The notes beneath the pieces are model-generated. The model was not told the DNA's origin. It saw only the letters and a list, made by a program, of their open reading frames with translations, and did no database searches. From Pseudoalteromonas apostichopi (lineage in GTDB: Bacteria; Pseudomonadota; Gammaproteobacteria; Enterobacterales; Alteromonadaceae), in contig NZ_AP028066.1 of assembly GCF_030297135.1 (NCBI RefSeq), positions 310,001 through 374,000 on the forward strand: a DNA stretch of 64,000 nucleotides, written 5' to 3'. Position 1 is the stretch's first letter, and the number at the start of each line of letters is the position of its first letter. This document shows positions 50,321 to 58,803 of this stretch, piece after piece. Position numbers and translations under genes: made by a program.

Positions 50321-51223
50321 TTAAGCCACAGACACTCGATTGCGGCCTGACTTTTTAGCCTGATACATAGCTTGGTCAGCCCTTTCGATTGCAGTTTCGA
50401 TATCATCATTGGCATTTATTAGCGCGACACCAAATGAGCCAGTTACATTAATGTGTTTATCATTGCCAATTTCGATTTTTAAAGTTGCAACGGCTGCTCG
50501 CAGTCGCTCAGAAAAGGACTTGGCACCTTCAAGCTCTGTGTGTGGTAAGCATACTAAAAACTCTTCGCCGCCATAGCGATACAATTGATCGTACTCTCTT
50601 AAGTGGGATTTAATGCATTTAACAAGCGCTATTAACACTTTATCACCCGCGCCATGGCCAAACTCATCATTCACACGCTTAAAGTGATCAAGGTCGATCA
50701 TTATTAGCGCACAGCTCAAAGATTTACGTTTACAAAGTTCCTGCTCTTTTTGTAGGTTTTCAACTAAGTTTGCTCGGTTTGTAGCACCGGTTAAAGGGTC
50801 GCGGGTGTGTAACAGTTCATAAAGCTCATCATTGATAGCTTCAAAATAATCTCGCAAACTATCTAAATCAGTATGAAATTGGTCCAATAAATTCACAGGA
50901 ATAGCTGAATTAGACTCTTTTAACGATGATAGGACTTTGGCTCCTTGATGCATTTTTTGATGCGCTGAAGCGATTTCTGAAAAATAAGGATGAAGGTTTA
51001 GGGTCTGCTCAGGAAGTTTATTGAACCATTGCCCAAAGCGACAAAGATTATGAGCATTATCGCTTAAGTCTTGATCATCTGCGGGTATATCTGCAATTAA
51101 GCTCCTTAATAAGTTTCTATACCAAGATTGATGCCATTCAATGGCTTGCTCGATTTCTCCGATAACGTCTTCGAGCTGTGTATTAGACAATGAACTGATT
51201 CCTTGCCCAGTATTTTGATACAT
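50321..51223 (-). CDS. DgcZ-like diguanylate cyclase with CZB zinc-sensing domain
   Basis: 300 residues from the ATG at 51223; a GTG seven codons upstream is possible. The N-terminal domain (about 10-130) is a CZB domain: His in EWHQSW, Cys in NLCRFGQWF and two His in SAHQKMHQ are the zinc ligands, as in E. coli DgcZ (YdeH). The C-terminal GGDEF domain is active-looking, with RYGGEEFLVCL. In E. coli, zinc inhibits the cyclase through this domain. So zinc probably lowers c-di-GMP made by this enzyme. No membrane segment. Confidence 0.87.
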   Translation of the reverse strand: MYQNTGQGISSLSNTQLEDVIGEIEQAIEWHQSWYRNLLRSLIADIPADDQDLSDNAHNLCRFGQWFNKLPEQTLNLHPYFSEIASAHQKMHQGAKVLSSLKESNSAIPVNLLDQFHTDLDSLRDYFEAINDELYELLHTRDPLTGATNRANLVENLQKEQELCKRKSLSCALIMIDLDHFKRVNDEFGHGAGDKVLIALVKCIKSHLREYDQLYRYGGEEFLVCLPHTELEGAKSFSERLRAAVATLKIEIGNDKHINVTGSFGVALINANDDIETAIERADQAMYQAKKSGRNRVSVA

Positions 51224-51319
51224 AACCAATGAATAGACTTCCACTTTATTATTGTTATTTCCTAAAACATTACCTAAGTAGAGTTACAAACTCAACTTAA
51301 AGGGATGTAAAGAGATAAT

Positions 51320-51988
51320 TTATTCAACTAAGCGGTAACCTACAGCAGGCTCGGTTAAAATATGTTTAGGGCTCGCTGCATTTTTTTCTAGCTTTTGTCT
51401 TAACTGACCAATATGTACACGTACATATTCAGGGCGATTAATATACTGCTCTCCCCACACCTCAGATAAAATGGCGTTATGCGTTAACACCTTGTCTTTT
51501 TGCTGAAAAAATAACAGCAAAATAGCGTATTCTTTTTTAGTTAATTTTACTTCTTCATCGCCTTTGCGGACCACATGCTTATGTGGGTCTATATGAATAT
51601 CACCACACTTAAGGGTCAGGCTTGGTGTTATTTGCGTGCGTAGAAGTACCCGTATCCTAGCTAACAGTTCGTTTGCACTAAATGGTTTGGTCAGATAATC
51701 ATTAGCGCCGTTATCAAGGGCGGTGACTTTTTCTGTTTCGCCGTCACGTGCAGAAAGTACTAGCACAGGTAGCAAACTCCACAGCCTAAATTCTACCAGC
51801 CAATCTTGCCCATCCATATCGAGCAAGCCTAAATCAAGCAATACTAAATCAAACTGCTGCTGGCTTAAAAGCGAAAACGCATCAAGCCCTTTGGCGCATA
51901 CACTAACCTCATAATTACTAGCTTTTAACAATGTTTTTAAAAAACTTTGCAGAGGTGGTGAATCCTCTAAAACCAAAATGTTAGCCAC
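51320..51988 (-). CDS. KdpE-like response regulator
   Basis: 222 residues, OmpR/KdpE-type. A GTG start with GGAG upstream. The receiver keeps the acidic pocket (LEDSP), phospho-Asp in LVLLDLGLLDMDG, Thr/Ser (LVLSARD) and Lys (DYLTKPF). The C-terminal winged helix ends in PEYVRVHIGQLRQKLEKNAASPKHILTEPAVGYRLV, like KdpE. Its kinase gene overlaps it by 8 bases. The pair is divergent from trkH, so potassium uptake is the likely output. Confidence 0.85.
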   Translation of the reverse strand: MANILVLEDSPPLQSFLKTLLKASNYEVSVCAKGLDAFSLLSQQQFDLVLLDLGLLDMDGQDWLVEFRLWSLLPVLVLSARDGETEKVTALDNGANDYLTKPFSANELLARIRVLLRTQITPSLTLKCGDIHIDPHKHVVRKGDEEVKLTKKEYAILLLFFQQKDKVLTHNAILSEVWGEQYINRPEYVRVHIGQLRQKLEKNAASPKHILTEPAVGYRLVE

Positions 51989-53285
51989 GGCGGTTACTCC
52001 AAATTAATATAGCTGTTGCCTGCTTTGTTTGCTCATTGAGGGTTAATTCAAAACATCCTTGGTGACATTTAGCAACCACATCGCAGATCACACTACCTAA
52101 GCCAACCCCTTCATCTTGACTCGTCTCATACTTATTATCAAAAGAATTGGTTAACACAATTTGGTACTCATTTTCCGTTTCAATAAATTGTATGCTTGCC
52201 GAACCATCACTGTAGCGAGCAGCGTTCTCGAGCATATTAGCCAAGGCAATTTCTAGTAAGGTTTCATCCCCAAAACAGATGCTTTGTTGCTGAGCCTCGA
52301 TGCGAAGTTTAAAGTTTTCTAGTTGTTGCTGACGGCGTGATTTAGCTTCGCTAATTAAGGTCAAAATGGGCTGTTTTTGCCATTTTATATTCTCAGCTAA
52401 CTTATTAACTTTACTGAGCTCCATTACTTTATCAAAGTGCTGGTTAAGAATTTTACTTTGCTCATAAATATTAACTGCTTGCTCTTTGATAACCTCTGAG
52501 CTTAGTTGAATATCATCATCGGCCAACATGCTCGATGCCCCCATTATAGTCGCTAATGGCGTTCGTAAGTCGTGAGATAAACTACGCAATAAGGTGTTTT
52601 TTGACATTTCCAGCTCCGCCTGCACTTTAATCGCCGCAGATTGTTCACGAAGTAAGGTTTTTTCCTGAACCTGATACAATAAAGAGCACGCCGTATTTGC
52701 CAAAGCGTGTTGCTCAGCATTGAGTGCTTTAGCAAACGCGATACCGCCAAATTCCGCTTGATGTTCATTTAAATAAATAAACTGCTTAGATGCTATTAAC
52801 TGCCAATCACACGCAACCCCTAAATGCGCAGCCATGGTTTTTAAAAACAGCTGCTTTTGTTCCTCAAGGCTGTCGAGCTCATTGAGTTTTTTAGCTAATT
52901 CATACAGCAAGCGACTATTACTTGCATGGGCTTGCACATCGCGAACCTTGGTATTGAGCTCCCCTGCAAGGTGGCTTATCACTAAACCCACAATCAACAT
53001 CACCAAAAAGGTAACCACATATTCAATATTTTCGATATGAAAAGTAAAATACGGCACCACATAAAACCAGTCCGTGCAGGCAACACTTACTAAGGTGGTA
53101 AGTGCTGCAACACGGCGATTACTTTGAACCGCAACCCATGTCACCCACAGAAGCTGTAGCATGACAATATCGGTGGTTGTAAACAGTTCTCGAAACGGAA
53201 ATATCGCGAGCACCACCACAAGTGGCATTAACACACTTAAAAATGCGGCTTTTAAATACTGTATTTTGAATACTGACTGCATCAT
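51981..53285 (-). CDS. KdpD-like sensor histidine kinase lacking the N-terminal Kdp domains
   Basis: 434 residues. It begins directly with the four-helix DUF4118 membrane domain of KdpD (about 12-105), followed by a GAF-like region and a kinase core: H-box RSLSHDLRTPLATIMGASSMLADD, N-box ANMLENAARYSDG, G-box EGVGLGSVICDVVAKCHQG. The N-terminal KdpD and universal-stress domains of standard KdpD (about 400 residues) are missing. Divergent from trkH with the cognate regulator downstream, it probably senses ionic or membrane conditions through the membrane domain alone (inference). Confidence 0.85.
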   Translation of the reverse strand: MMQSVFKIQYLKAAFLSVLMPLVVVLAIFPFRELFTTTDIVMLQLLWVTWVAVQSNRRVAALTTLVSVACTDWFYVVPYFTFHIENIEYVVTFLVMLIVGLVISHLAGELNTKVRDVQAHASNSRLLYELAKKLNELDSLEEQKQLFLKTMAAHLGVACDWQLIASKQFIYLNEHQAEFGGIAFAKALNAEQHALANTACSLLYQVQEKTLLREQSAAIKVQAELEMSKNTLLRSLSHDLRTPLATIMGASSMLADDDIQLSSEVIKEQAVNIYEQSKILNQHFDKVMELSKVNKLAENIKWQKQPILTLISEAKSRRQQQLENFKLRIEAQQQSICFGDETLLEIALANMLENAARYSDGSASIQFIETENEYQIVLTNSFDNKYETSQDEGVGLGSVICDVVAKCHQGCFELTLNEQTKQATAILIWSNRRG

Positions 53286-53338
53286 TTTTTCACTTATTTT
53301 TTGTCCCTATTAGATTAAAGGGTTTTCAATTTTGTCAC

Positions 53339-53388
53339 TATAAAGTTTTTATAAAGTTTTTTTATCTCGGCATAAAATCTTTATAAAG
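53339..53388. promoter_or_regulatory. Repeated TATAAAG motifs between the two-component genes and trkH
   Basis: TATAAAG occurs at 53339-53345, 53350-53356 and 53382-53388, the first two exactly 11 bases apart, with a related CATAAAA at 53371. Direct repeats one helical turn apart are typical of OmpR-family regulator sites. They lie 80-130 bases before trkH and about 55 bases before the kinase start. Confidence 0.5.
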
Positions 53389-53467
53389 CTTTCACTCTCT
53401 CTAAAGACATCGGCTCCTACTTGAATAACATGCTGGTTTAATAGCCGTTCATTAAATCAGTAAACAT

Positions 53468-54922
53468 ATGATCAATTGGAAAATCACATTTCGATTACTC
53501 GCTTTCCCTATTTTGTGGATGAGCATAGTGCAGTTGATATTTGCAGCTTTATCGGCACTTTTATTTAAAGATAATGTATCTGTGTCATTCCTATTACCTG
53601 CGTCAATAATGCTTTTTACAGCAAGTGTCATACTGTTAAAAACCCAGCATGTTGATTCATCACTTGCCAACTTTAGGGATGCACTGATTTATGCGACAGT
53701 CACCTGGTTGATTGCTGGCTTTTTAGGAGCAATTCCAATCATTTTAGTCACCAAAGTGACCTTTACAGACGGCATCTTTGAGTCGATAAGCGCATTAACA
53801 ACCACCGGCGCTACAATACTGTCTGGCTTGGATGATTTACCTCGTACATTTTTATTATACCGCCAGTTTTTACAATGGATGGGAGGGCTCGGCATTGTAA
53901 TTTTCGTTGTGGCTATTCTACCTATGCTTAATATAGGTGGGATGAAACTCTTAAAGGCCGAAACACCTGGGCCAATTAAAGATGAAAAGCTATCGCCTCG
54001 TATTGCAAACACGGCGCATTACCTATGGAGTGTATACTTAAGCATAACCGTGTTATGTACTGTCTCTTACTATTTTGCAGGCATGACCTTTTACGATGCA
54101 ATCGCTCATGCGCTAACAACCGTTTCAACGGGAGGATTCTCAACCCACGATGCCAGTATGTGGTTTTACAAAAGTCATTTAATTTTATGGATCGCCAACT
54201 TATTTATGATTGCAGGAGCTATTAATTTTGCCCTGCACTTTAGAGTCGTCCACAAACGAGCGCTCGGTAGTTACTATGCTGATGAAGAAACTCGTTATTT
54301 TATATACATCATTACTGCCCTTTCAGCGTTGTCGGGCGTTATTTTATACAGTCACGATACCTACTCCTCTATTTTTGAGTCATTAAGTTTTTCAGCCTTT
54401 CATATCGTGTCGTTTATAACCAGCACAGGGTTTGGTGCTGCAAATTTTACTGAATGGCCAGAAGCTGTCGGATTTTTACTTATCATCACCGGCTACTTAG
54501 GTGGATGCGCGGGCTCAACAGCTGGCGGAAATAAAATCATCAGAAACATTCTTGTGGTTAAAATGCTCAACTATAACTTTAAACAACTTCTTCACCCCCG
54601 CGCTATATTCACCATTAAGTACCAAGGCAGCCCTGTAAAAGATGACGTACTTCATGCCGTTATGGCATTTATGACCTTTGCCGCAGGATCAAGCATGCTG
54701 TTTACATTATTGCTGATGTTTACTGGGCTGGATTTTTGGAGTGCATTTTCTGCAGTTGCAGCATGTGTCAATGTTCTCGGACCGGGGTTTGGTGAAGTAG
54801 GCGCTAACTTTGCGCCAGTTTCAGACACAGGAACATGGATATTAACCGGCGCGATGCTTGTCGGTCGTTTGGAATACTTTACTGTTTTTGCTCTTTTTAC
54901 GCGTACCTTTTGGAGGAAGTAA
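53468..54922 (+). CDS. trkH: TrkH-type potassium channel subunit
   Basis: 484 residues, the standard TrkH size. The four selectivity-filter regions are visible: SALTTTGATILSGLD, TTVSTGGFSTHDAS, SFITSTGFGAANF and a diverged fourth (AACVNVLGPGFGEVGANF). TrkH forms a dimeric K+ channel in the inner membrane and normally binds the gating protein TrkA, which is not encoded here. Its position opposite a KdpDE-like system is unusual and suggests that trkH is regulated by it. The ribosome site is weak. Confidence 0.93.
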   Translation: MINWKITFRLLAFPILWMSIVQLIFAALSALLFKDNVSVSFLLPASIMLFTASVILLKTQHVDSSLANFRDALIYATVTWLIAGFLGAIPIILVTKVTFTDGIFESISALTTTGATILSGLDDLPRTFLLYRQFLQWMGGLGIVIFVVAILPMLNIGGMKLLKAETPGPIKDEKLSPRIANTAHYLWSVYLSITVLCTVSYYFAGMTFYDAIAHALTTVSTGGFSTHDASMWFYKSHLILWIANLFMIAGAINFALHFRVVHKRALGSYYADEETRYFIYIITALSALSGVILYSHDTYSSIFESLSFSAFHIVSFITSTGFGAANFTEWPEAVGFLLIITGYLGGCAGSTAGGNKIIRNILVVKMLNYNFKQLLHPRAIFTIKYQGSPVKDDVLHAVMAFMTFAAGSSMLFTLLLMFTGLDFWSAFSAVAACVNVLGPGFGEVGANFAPVSDTGTWILTGAMLVGRLEYFTVFALFTRTFWRK

Positions 54923-55185
54923 AAACACAACTGTAATATGTCTTTATAAGCCTTTTGAGCATATAAATGCATCTTACTTATGATCTTCTTTGTTCACAGG
55001 ACTGATTGATAAACAAACCACCAATCCTGTATCTATTGCTAAAATGAAGCTTTTTTAAACTTTGCTATCTTCTAAGAAACACTTGGTGAACAATGTTTCA
55101 AAGACCCTCTCTGACGAATTTAAAACAGTACACATAAACATAATTGCACAACCCAAGGAAGATGTGCTGACAATTTAAAACCCTG

Positions 55186-57120
55186 CTACAACTGCTGTAG
55201 CAGGGCTTTAATGTCACTGTATCGCTGCTGTTCGCAAAGGCCAAAACCTGATAGCTGTCTAACTTTGTTACGAGTAAATAAAGGCACGCTCATGCCCGCT
55301 AAAAATCGGCACTGAGTATCGATGCTGACATCACTAATCCCTTTAGCAGCTAAGTGCTGTTTAAGCTCAGCAACTTTACTGCCAATCACATTTTGCTCAG
55401 GCATTTCATGCACTAGTGAGTAACTAAGTTTTACCTGCTGGCCTCTACACACTGAACAATGGCCACATTGCTGGGGTGCATTCTGGTCATCAAAATAGCG
55501 GGCTAAGTTATAACTTAAGCAGCTTTCTAGCTCAAAAAAGCGTACTAAAGTGGCGATACGTTTAATTTCAGCCTGCTCTTTTTCGATAAAGTATTGGTGA
55601 AGTTGCTGCGCTAAATCAGCGTGGTTTATTACCGAGTTATTAACTTCATACACTTGCGTGATACGTTTAGTTTCAAGTGCTATATGGCCTTTTTCTGCTA
55701 AATAATCGAGCGCTGCAACCACACGTTTTCTGTCAACTTGAGTAGCGCTTGTTAGCGCATCAAAATTAAGTGTGCCCCAAATTTTCTTAAACTCGGTGTG
55801 TTTAAATACATGTTGTAAGAAGGCTTGTCGATCAGCATCAAACTGGCTAAGCAGCTCATTTTTATCCGTTAAAAACTTATATTTAAAATCGGCGTAATAG
55901 GCATATAAAGGTGTAATAGCCCCTTGGATTTCTAACTGCACAAGTAAGGTTTTTAACGCCAAAGCACGAATATTACTTTCGCTTGATAAGCTGTACTCTT
56001 GCATTTCCCATTGGTTGTTAGTTTGCTCGTTGCGAATGTTATTAATGACATATTCAATACCACTTTGCTCGGGAGTGTCAGCATAAACAAAGTTTTCTAC
56101 GGTATTTAAGCCATCTAAGTTTGCTAGGGTAAAACAGTTTGATGGCGCACCATCTCGCCCTGCGCGACCAATTTCTTGACTATAGTTTTCAATCGATTTT
56201 GGTAGATCATAGTGGATCACAAAACGAATATCTGACTTATCAACGCCCATCCCAAAAGCAATGGTTGCCACGACTATATTGATTTTACCCGCCATAAAAT
56301 CATCTTGAATTTGCCAGCGTTTATTATCCTCAAGGCCTGCATGATAAGCCACCGCATTAAAGCCCGCTCTAGCCAAACCTTCGGCCACTTGCTCAGCGGT
56401 ATGTTGTAAGGTGACATAAACAATTCCAGCCCCTTGTTGGCTGGCTATGATACTTGCTAATTGCTGAGATTTTTCTTGGCTTGCAACACTAAGCACTGAT
56501 AAATCGAGGTTGCTTCGGTAAAAGCCAGTTTGTACTACACATTCTGGGGCAATAGCAAAACGCTCACACATATCACGCTTTACTTTTTTAGTGGCGGTAG
56601 CGGTAAGTAGCAGTACCAATGGAATATTAAGCTCTTCACGATAGCGCGGCAGCTTTAAGTAGTCAGGCCTAAAGTTGTGACCCCATTCAGATATACAGTG
56701 CGCTTCATCAACCACCAGCATCGAAATAGGCACTTGTTTAATAAATTCACGAAAGCGCTCATTCTTAAAGCGCTCAACTGAGACCATTAAAATTTTCACC
56801 TTCCCTGCTCGCACATCACTCATTACCGTATGGCTTTGCTCACTGGTTTGGCTTGAATCAAGGCTTGCCGCATAAATACCTTTGCTATTTAAAAAGCTGA
56901 TTTGGTCTTTCATCAGCGCCAATAATGGCGAAACCACTAAGGTCAAATTGGGTAGGTGCAATGCGGTTAATTGATAACACAAAGATTTACCTGAGCCAGT
57001 CGGAAAAATTGCCAACGACGATTGCTGATTTAATAACTGTTCAATGGTTTGTTGCTGACCTTGGCGAAACTCATTAAAGCCAAAGTATTGATTCAACGAA
57101 GTGTGTAGTGGTGTAGTCAT
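55186..57120 (-). CDS. RecQ-family ATP-dependent DNA helicase with non-standard C-terminus
   Basis: 644 residues. The helicase core is complete: Walker A IFPTGSGKSLCYQLTAL, DEAHCISEWGHNFRPDYLKL and QEIGRAGRDG. A zinc cluster follows at about residue 550 (CLSYNLARYFDD...QQCGHCSVCRGQ). Between core and zinc cluster lies a region with winged-helix character (TSATQVDRKRVVAALDYLAEKGHIALET), whereas E. coli RecQ has its winged helix after the zinc site and ends in an HRDC domain, which I do not see here. It is a distinct RecQ-like repair helicase rather than canonical RecQ. The start ATG is preceded by AGGGATCAGG. Confidence 0.85.
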   Translation of the reverse strand: MTTPLHTSLNQYFGFNEFRQGQQQTIEQLLNQQSSLAIFPTGSGKSLCYQLTALHLPNLTLVVSPLLALMKDQISFLNSKGIYAASLDSSQTSEQSHTVMSDVRAGKVKILMVSVERFKNERFREFIKQVPISMLVVDEAHCISEWGHNFRPDYLKLPRYREELNIPLVLLLTATATKKVKRDMCERFAIAPECVVQTGFYRSNLDLSVLSVASQEKSQQLASIIASQQGAGIVYVTLQHTAEQVAEGLARAGFNAVAYHAGLEDNKRWQIQDDFMAGKINIVVATIAFGMGVDKSDIRFVIHYDLPKSIENYSQEIGRAGRDGAPSNCFTLANLDGLNTVENFVYADTPEQSGIEYVINNIRNEQTNNQWEMQEYSLSSESNIRALALKTLLVQLEIQGAITPLYAYYADFKYKFLTDKNELLSQFDADRQAFLQHVFKHTEFKKIWGTLNFDALTSATQVDRKRVVAALDYLAEKGHIALETKRITQVYEVNNSVINHADLAQQLHQYFIEKEQAEIKRIATLVRFFELESCLSYNLARYFDDQNAPQQCGHCSVCRGQQVKLSYSLVHEMPEQNVIGSKVAELKQHLAAKGISDVSIDTQCRFLAGMSVPLFTRNKVRQLSGFGLCEQQRYSDIKALLQQL

Positions 57121-57378
57121 CCTGATCCCTCACTGTCATTCCCTTTTCAGGTAATGATAGGTCTCTTACTGCGAATTAGCCATGTTAACTTGTTTAACGC
57201 TATCTCCCAAGGCTATTGATATAACTAAGCGCACTATATTGTTCTTAACAGGTACTGACAAAATCAGTAAAAAGGCGCACAATGGGCGCGTTGCCATGGG
57301 GTATTGATGGATGGACTTGCAATACCTAAGCGCTTTTTCGCAAGAGTGTTTAGGTATTATACTTTTGAGGGCAACGTA

Positions 57379-58683
57379 ATGATTAACCAACCTCCTAAAA
57401 TCGTGATAATCGGTGGTGGCGCTGGTGGCTTAGAGCTAGCAACACAATTAGGACACAAACTCGGGAAAAAACGCCAAGCAGAGATACTTTTAATCGATAA
57501 AAACCGCAGCCATATTTGGAAGCCGTTACTTCATGAAGTAGCGACGGGGTCGATTGATGCCGATTTAGACGGCGTTGTATACTCAGCTCATGCAGCAAAA
57601 CACCATTATAACTTTCAACTCGGCAGTTTTTGCCACTTAGATCAAACCAACAAAACCATTACCTTAAGTGAATTAAAAGACGAGCTTGGCCACCGAATTT
57701 TACCTGAACGCAAAGTCTGCTACGACTACCTTGTGCTTGCCATTGGCAGTGTTAGTAACGACTTCAATACTCCAGGTGTCAATAAGCATTGCTTCTACCT
57801 TGATTCAAATCAACAAGCTGAACGCTTTCAACATGCACTTCTCGATAACTTCACCCGTTTACATCAAGATGACGACCCACAGCACTCTTTAACCATTGCC
57901 ATAGTGGGTGGTGGTGCAACCGGGGTTGAGCTGTCGGCTGAGCTTTATCATGTGTCAGACATGCTAAAAATGTATGGCCTAAATAAAATGACCGCCAAAC
58001 GCTTACACATTGATTTAATTGAAGCAGGGCCGCGAATTTTGCCCGCTTTACCCGAGCGCATTGCTAACTCAGCTAAGCGAGAGCTGGTTAAATTAGGGGT
58101 AACAGTGCGCGAAGGCACACAAGTAAAAGAAGCCACAGAAAACAGCTTTATCACCAAAAACGATGAACATATCAAAGCCGATATTATGGTTTGGGCTGCG
58201 GGTGTAAAAGCCCCTGATTTCATTAAAGACATTGGTATCTTTGAGCTCACTCGCAATAACCAAATTAAAGTAAACCAATACCTGCAAAGTAGTGTTAACG
58301 ACGACATTTTTGTAATTGGTGATTGCTGTGCATTCACCCAAGAAGATGGTTCACAAGTGCCACCCAGAGCGCAATCGGCCCATCAAATGGCACAATGTGT
58401 TGAAAAAAACCTGATTGCAACACTCAAAGGCCAGCCCCTGAGTGTGTTTAACTACAGTGACCATGGTTCTTTAGTTAACTTGTCACGCTACAGCACAGTA
58501 GGTAGTTTAATGGGTAATTTAACCAGTAATAGCTTTTTTATTGAAGGAAAAATAGCGCGATTTATGTATATTTCGCTCTATCGTATGCATCAACGTGCAA
58601 TCCACGGCAGCGCCAAAACCTTTGCACTGTGGATCAGTGAAAAAGTACTTAGAGTTGTTAGACCAAAAATGAAACTACATTAA
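57379..58683 (+). CDS. ndh: Type II NADH:quinone dehydrogenase (NDH-2)
   Basis: 434 residues from the ATG at 57379 (GAGG upstream); a longer frame to 57304 is less likely. The FAD site PPKIVIIGGGAGGLELATQLG, NADH site LTIAIVGGGATGVELSAELY and ALAL motif VWAAGVKAP are typical of Ndh, which passes electrons from NADH to quinone at the membrane without pumping protons. The C-terminus (FFIEGKIARFMYISLYRMHQ) is the membrane-binding helix. It is divergent from recQ and followed by a weak hairpin. Confidence 0.92.
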   Translation: MINQPPKIVIIGGGAGGLELATQLGHKLGKKRQAEILLIDKNRSHIWKPLLHEVATGSIDADLDGVVYSAHAAKHHYNFQLGSFCHLDQTNKTITLSELKDELGHRILPERKVCYDYLVLAIGSVSNDFNTPGVNKHCFYLDSNQQAERFQHALLDNFTRLHQDDDPQHSLTIAIVGGGATGVELSAELYHVSDMLKMYGLNKMTAKRLHIDLIEAGPRILPALPERIANSAKRELVKLGVTVREGTQVKEATENSFITKNDEHIKADIMVWAAGVKAPDFIKDIGIFELTRNNQIKVNQYLQSSVNDDIFVIGDCCAFTQEDGSQVPPRAQSAHQMAQCVEKNLIATLKGQPLSVFNYSDHGSLVNLSRYSTVGSLMGNLTSNSFFIEGKIARFMYISLYRMHQRAIHGSAKTFALWISEKVLRVVRPKMKLH

Positions 58684-58695
58684 GCTACAGCATAA

Positions 58696-58722
58696 AGCCG
58701 GCAAATTAGTTGCTTGTCGGCT
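58696..58722 (+). terminator. Hairpin after ndh
   Basis: AGCCGGCAA / TTGTCGGCT (58696-58704, 58714-58722) with one wobble pair, followed by ATTTG. A weak terminator candidate 13 bases after the stop. Confidence 0.5.
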
Positions 58723-58803
58723 ATTTGTGCACTTCGTCCCCAAGTCATTGACATCAAACTATAAAGCCATACACTTCACGCAAGATAAATCCATGGATTG
58801 AAT

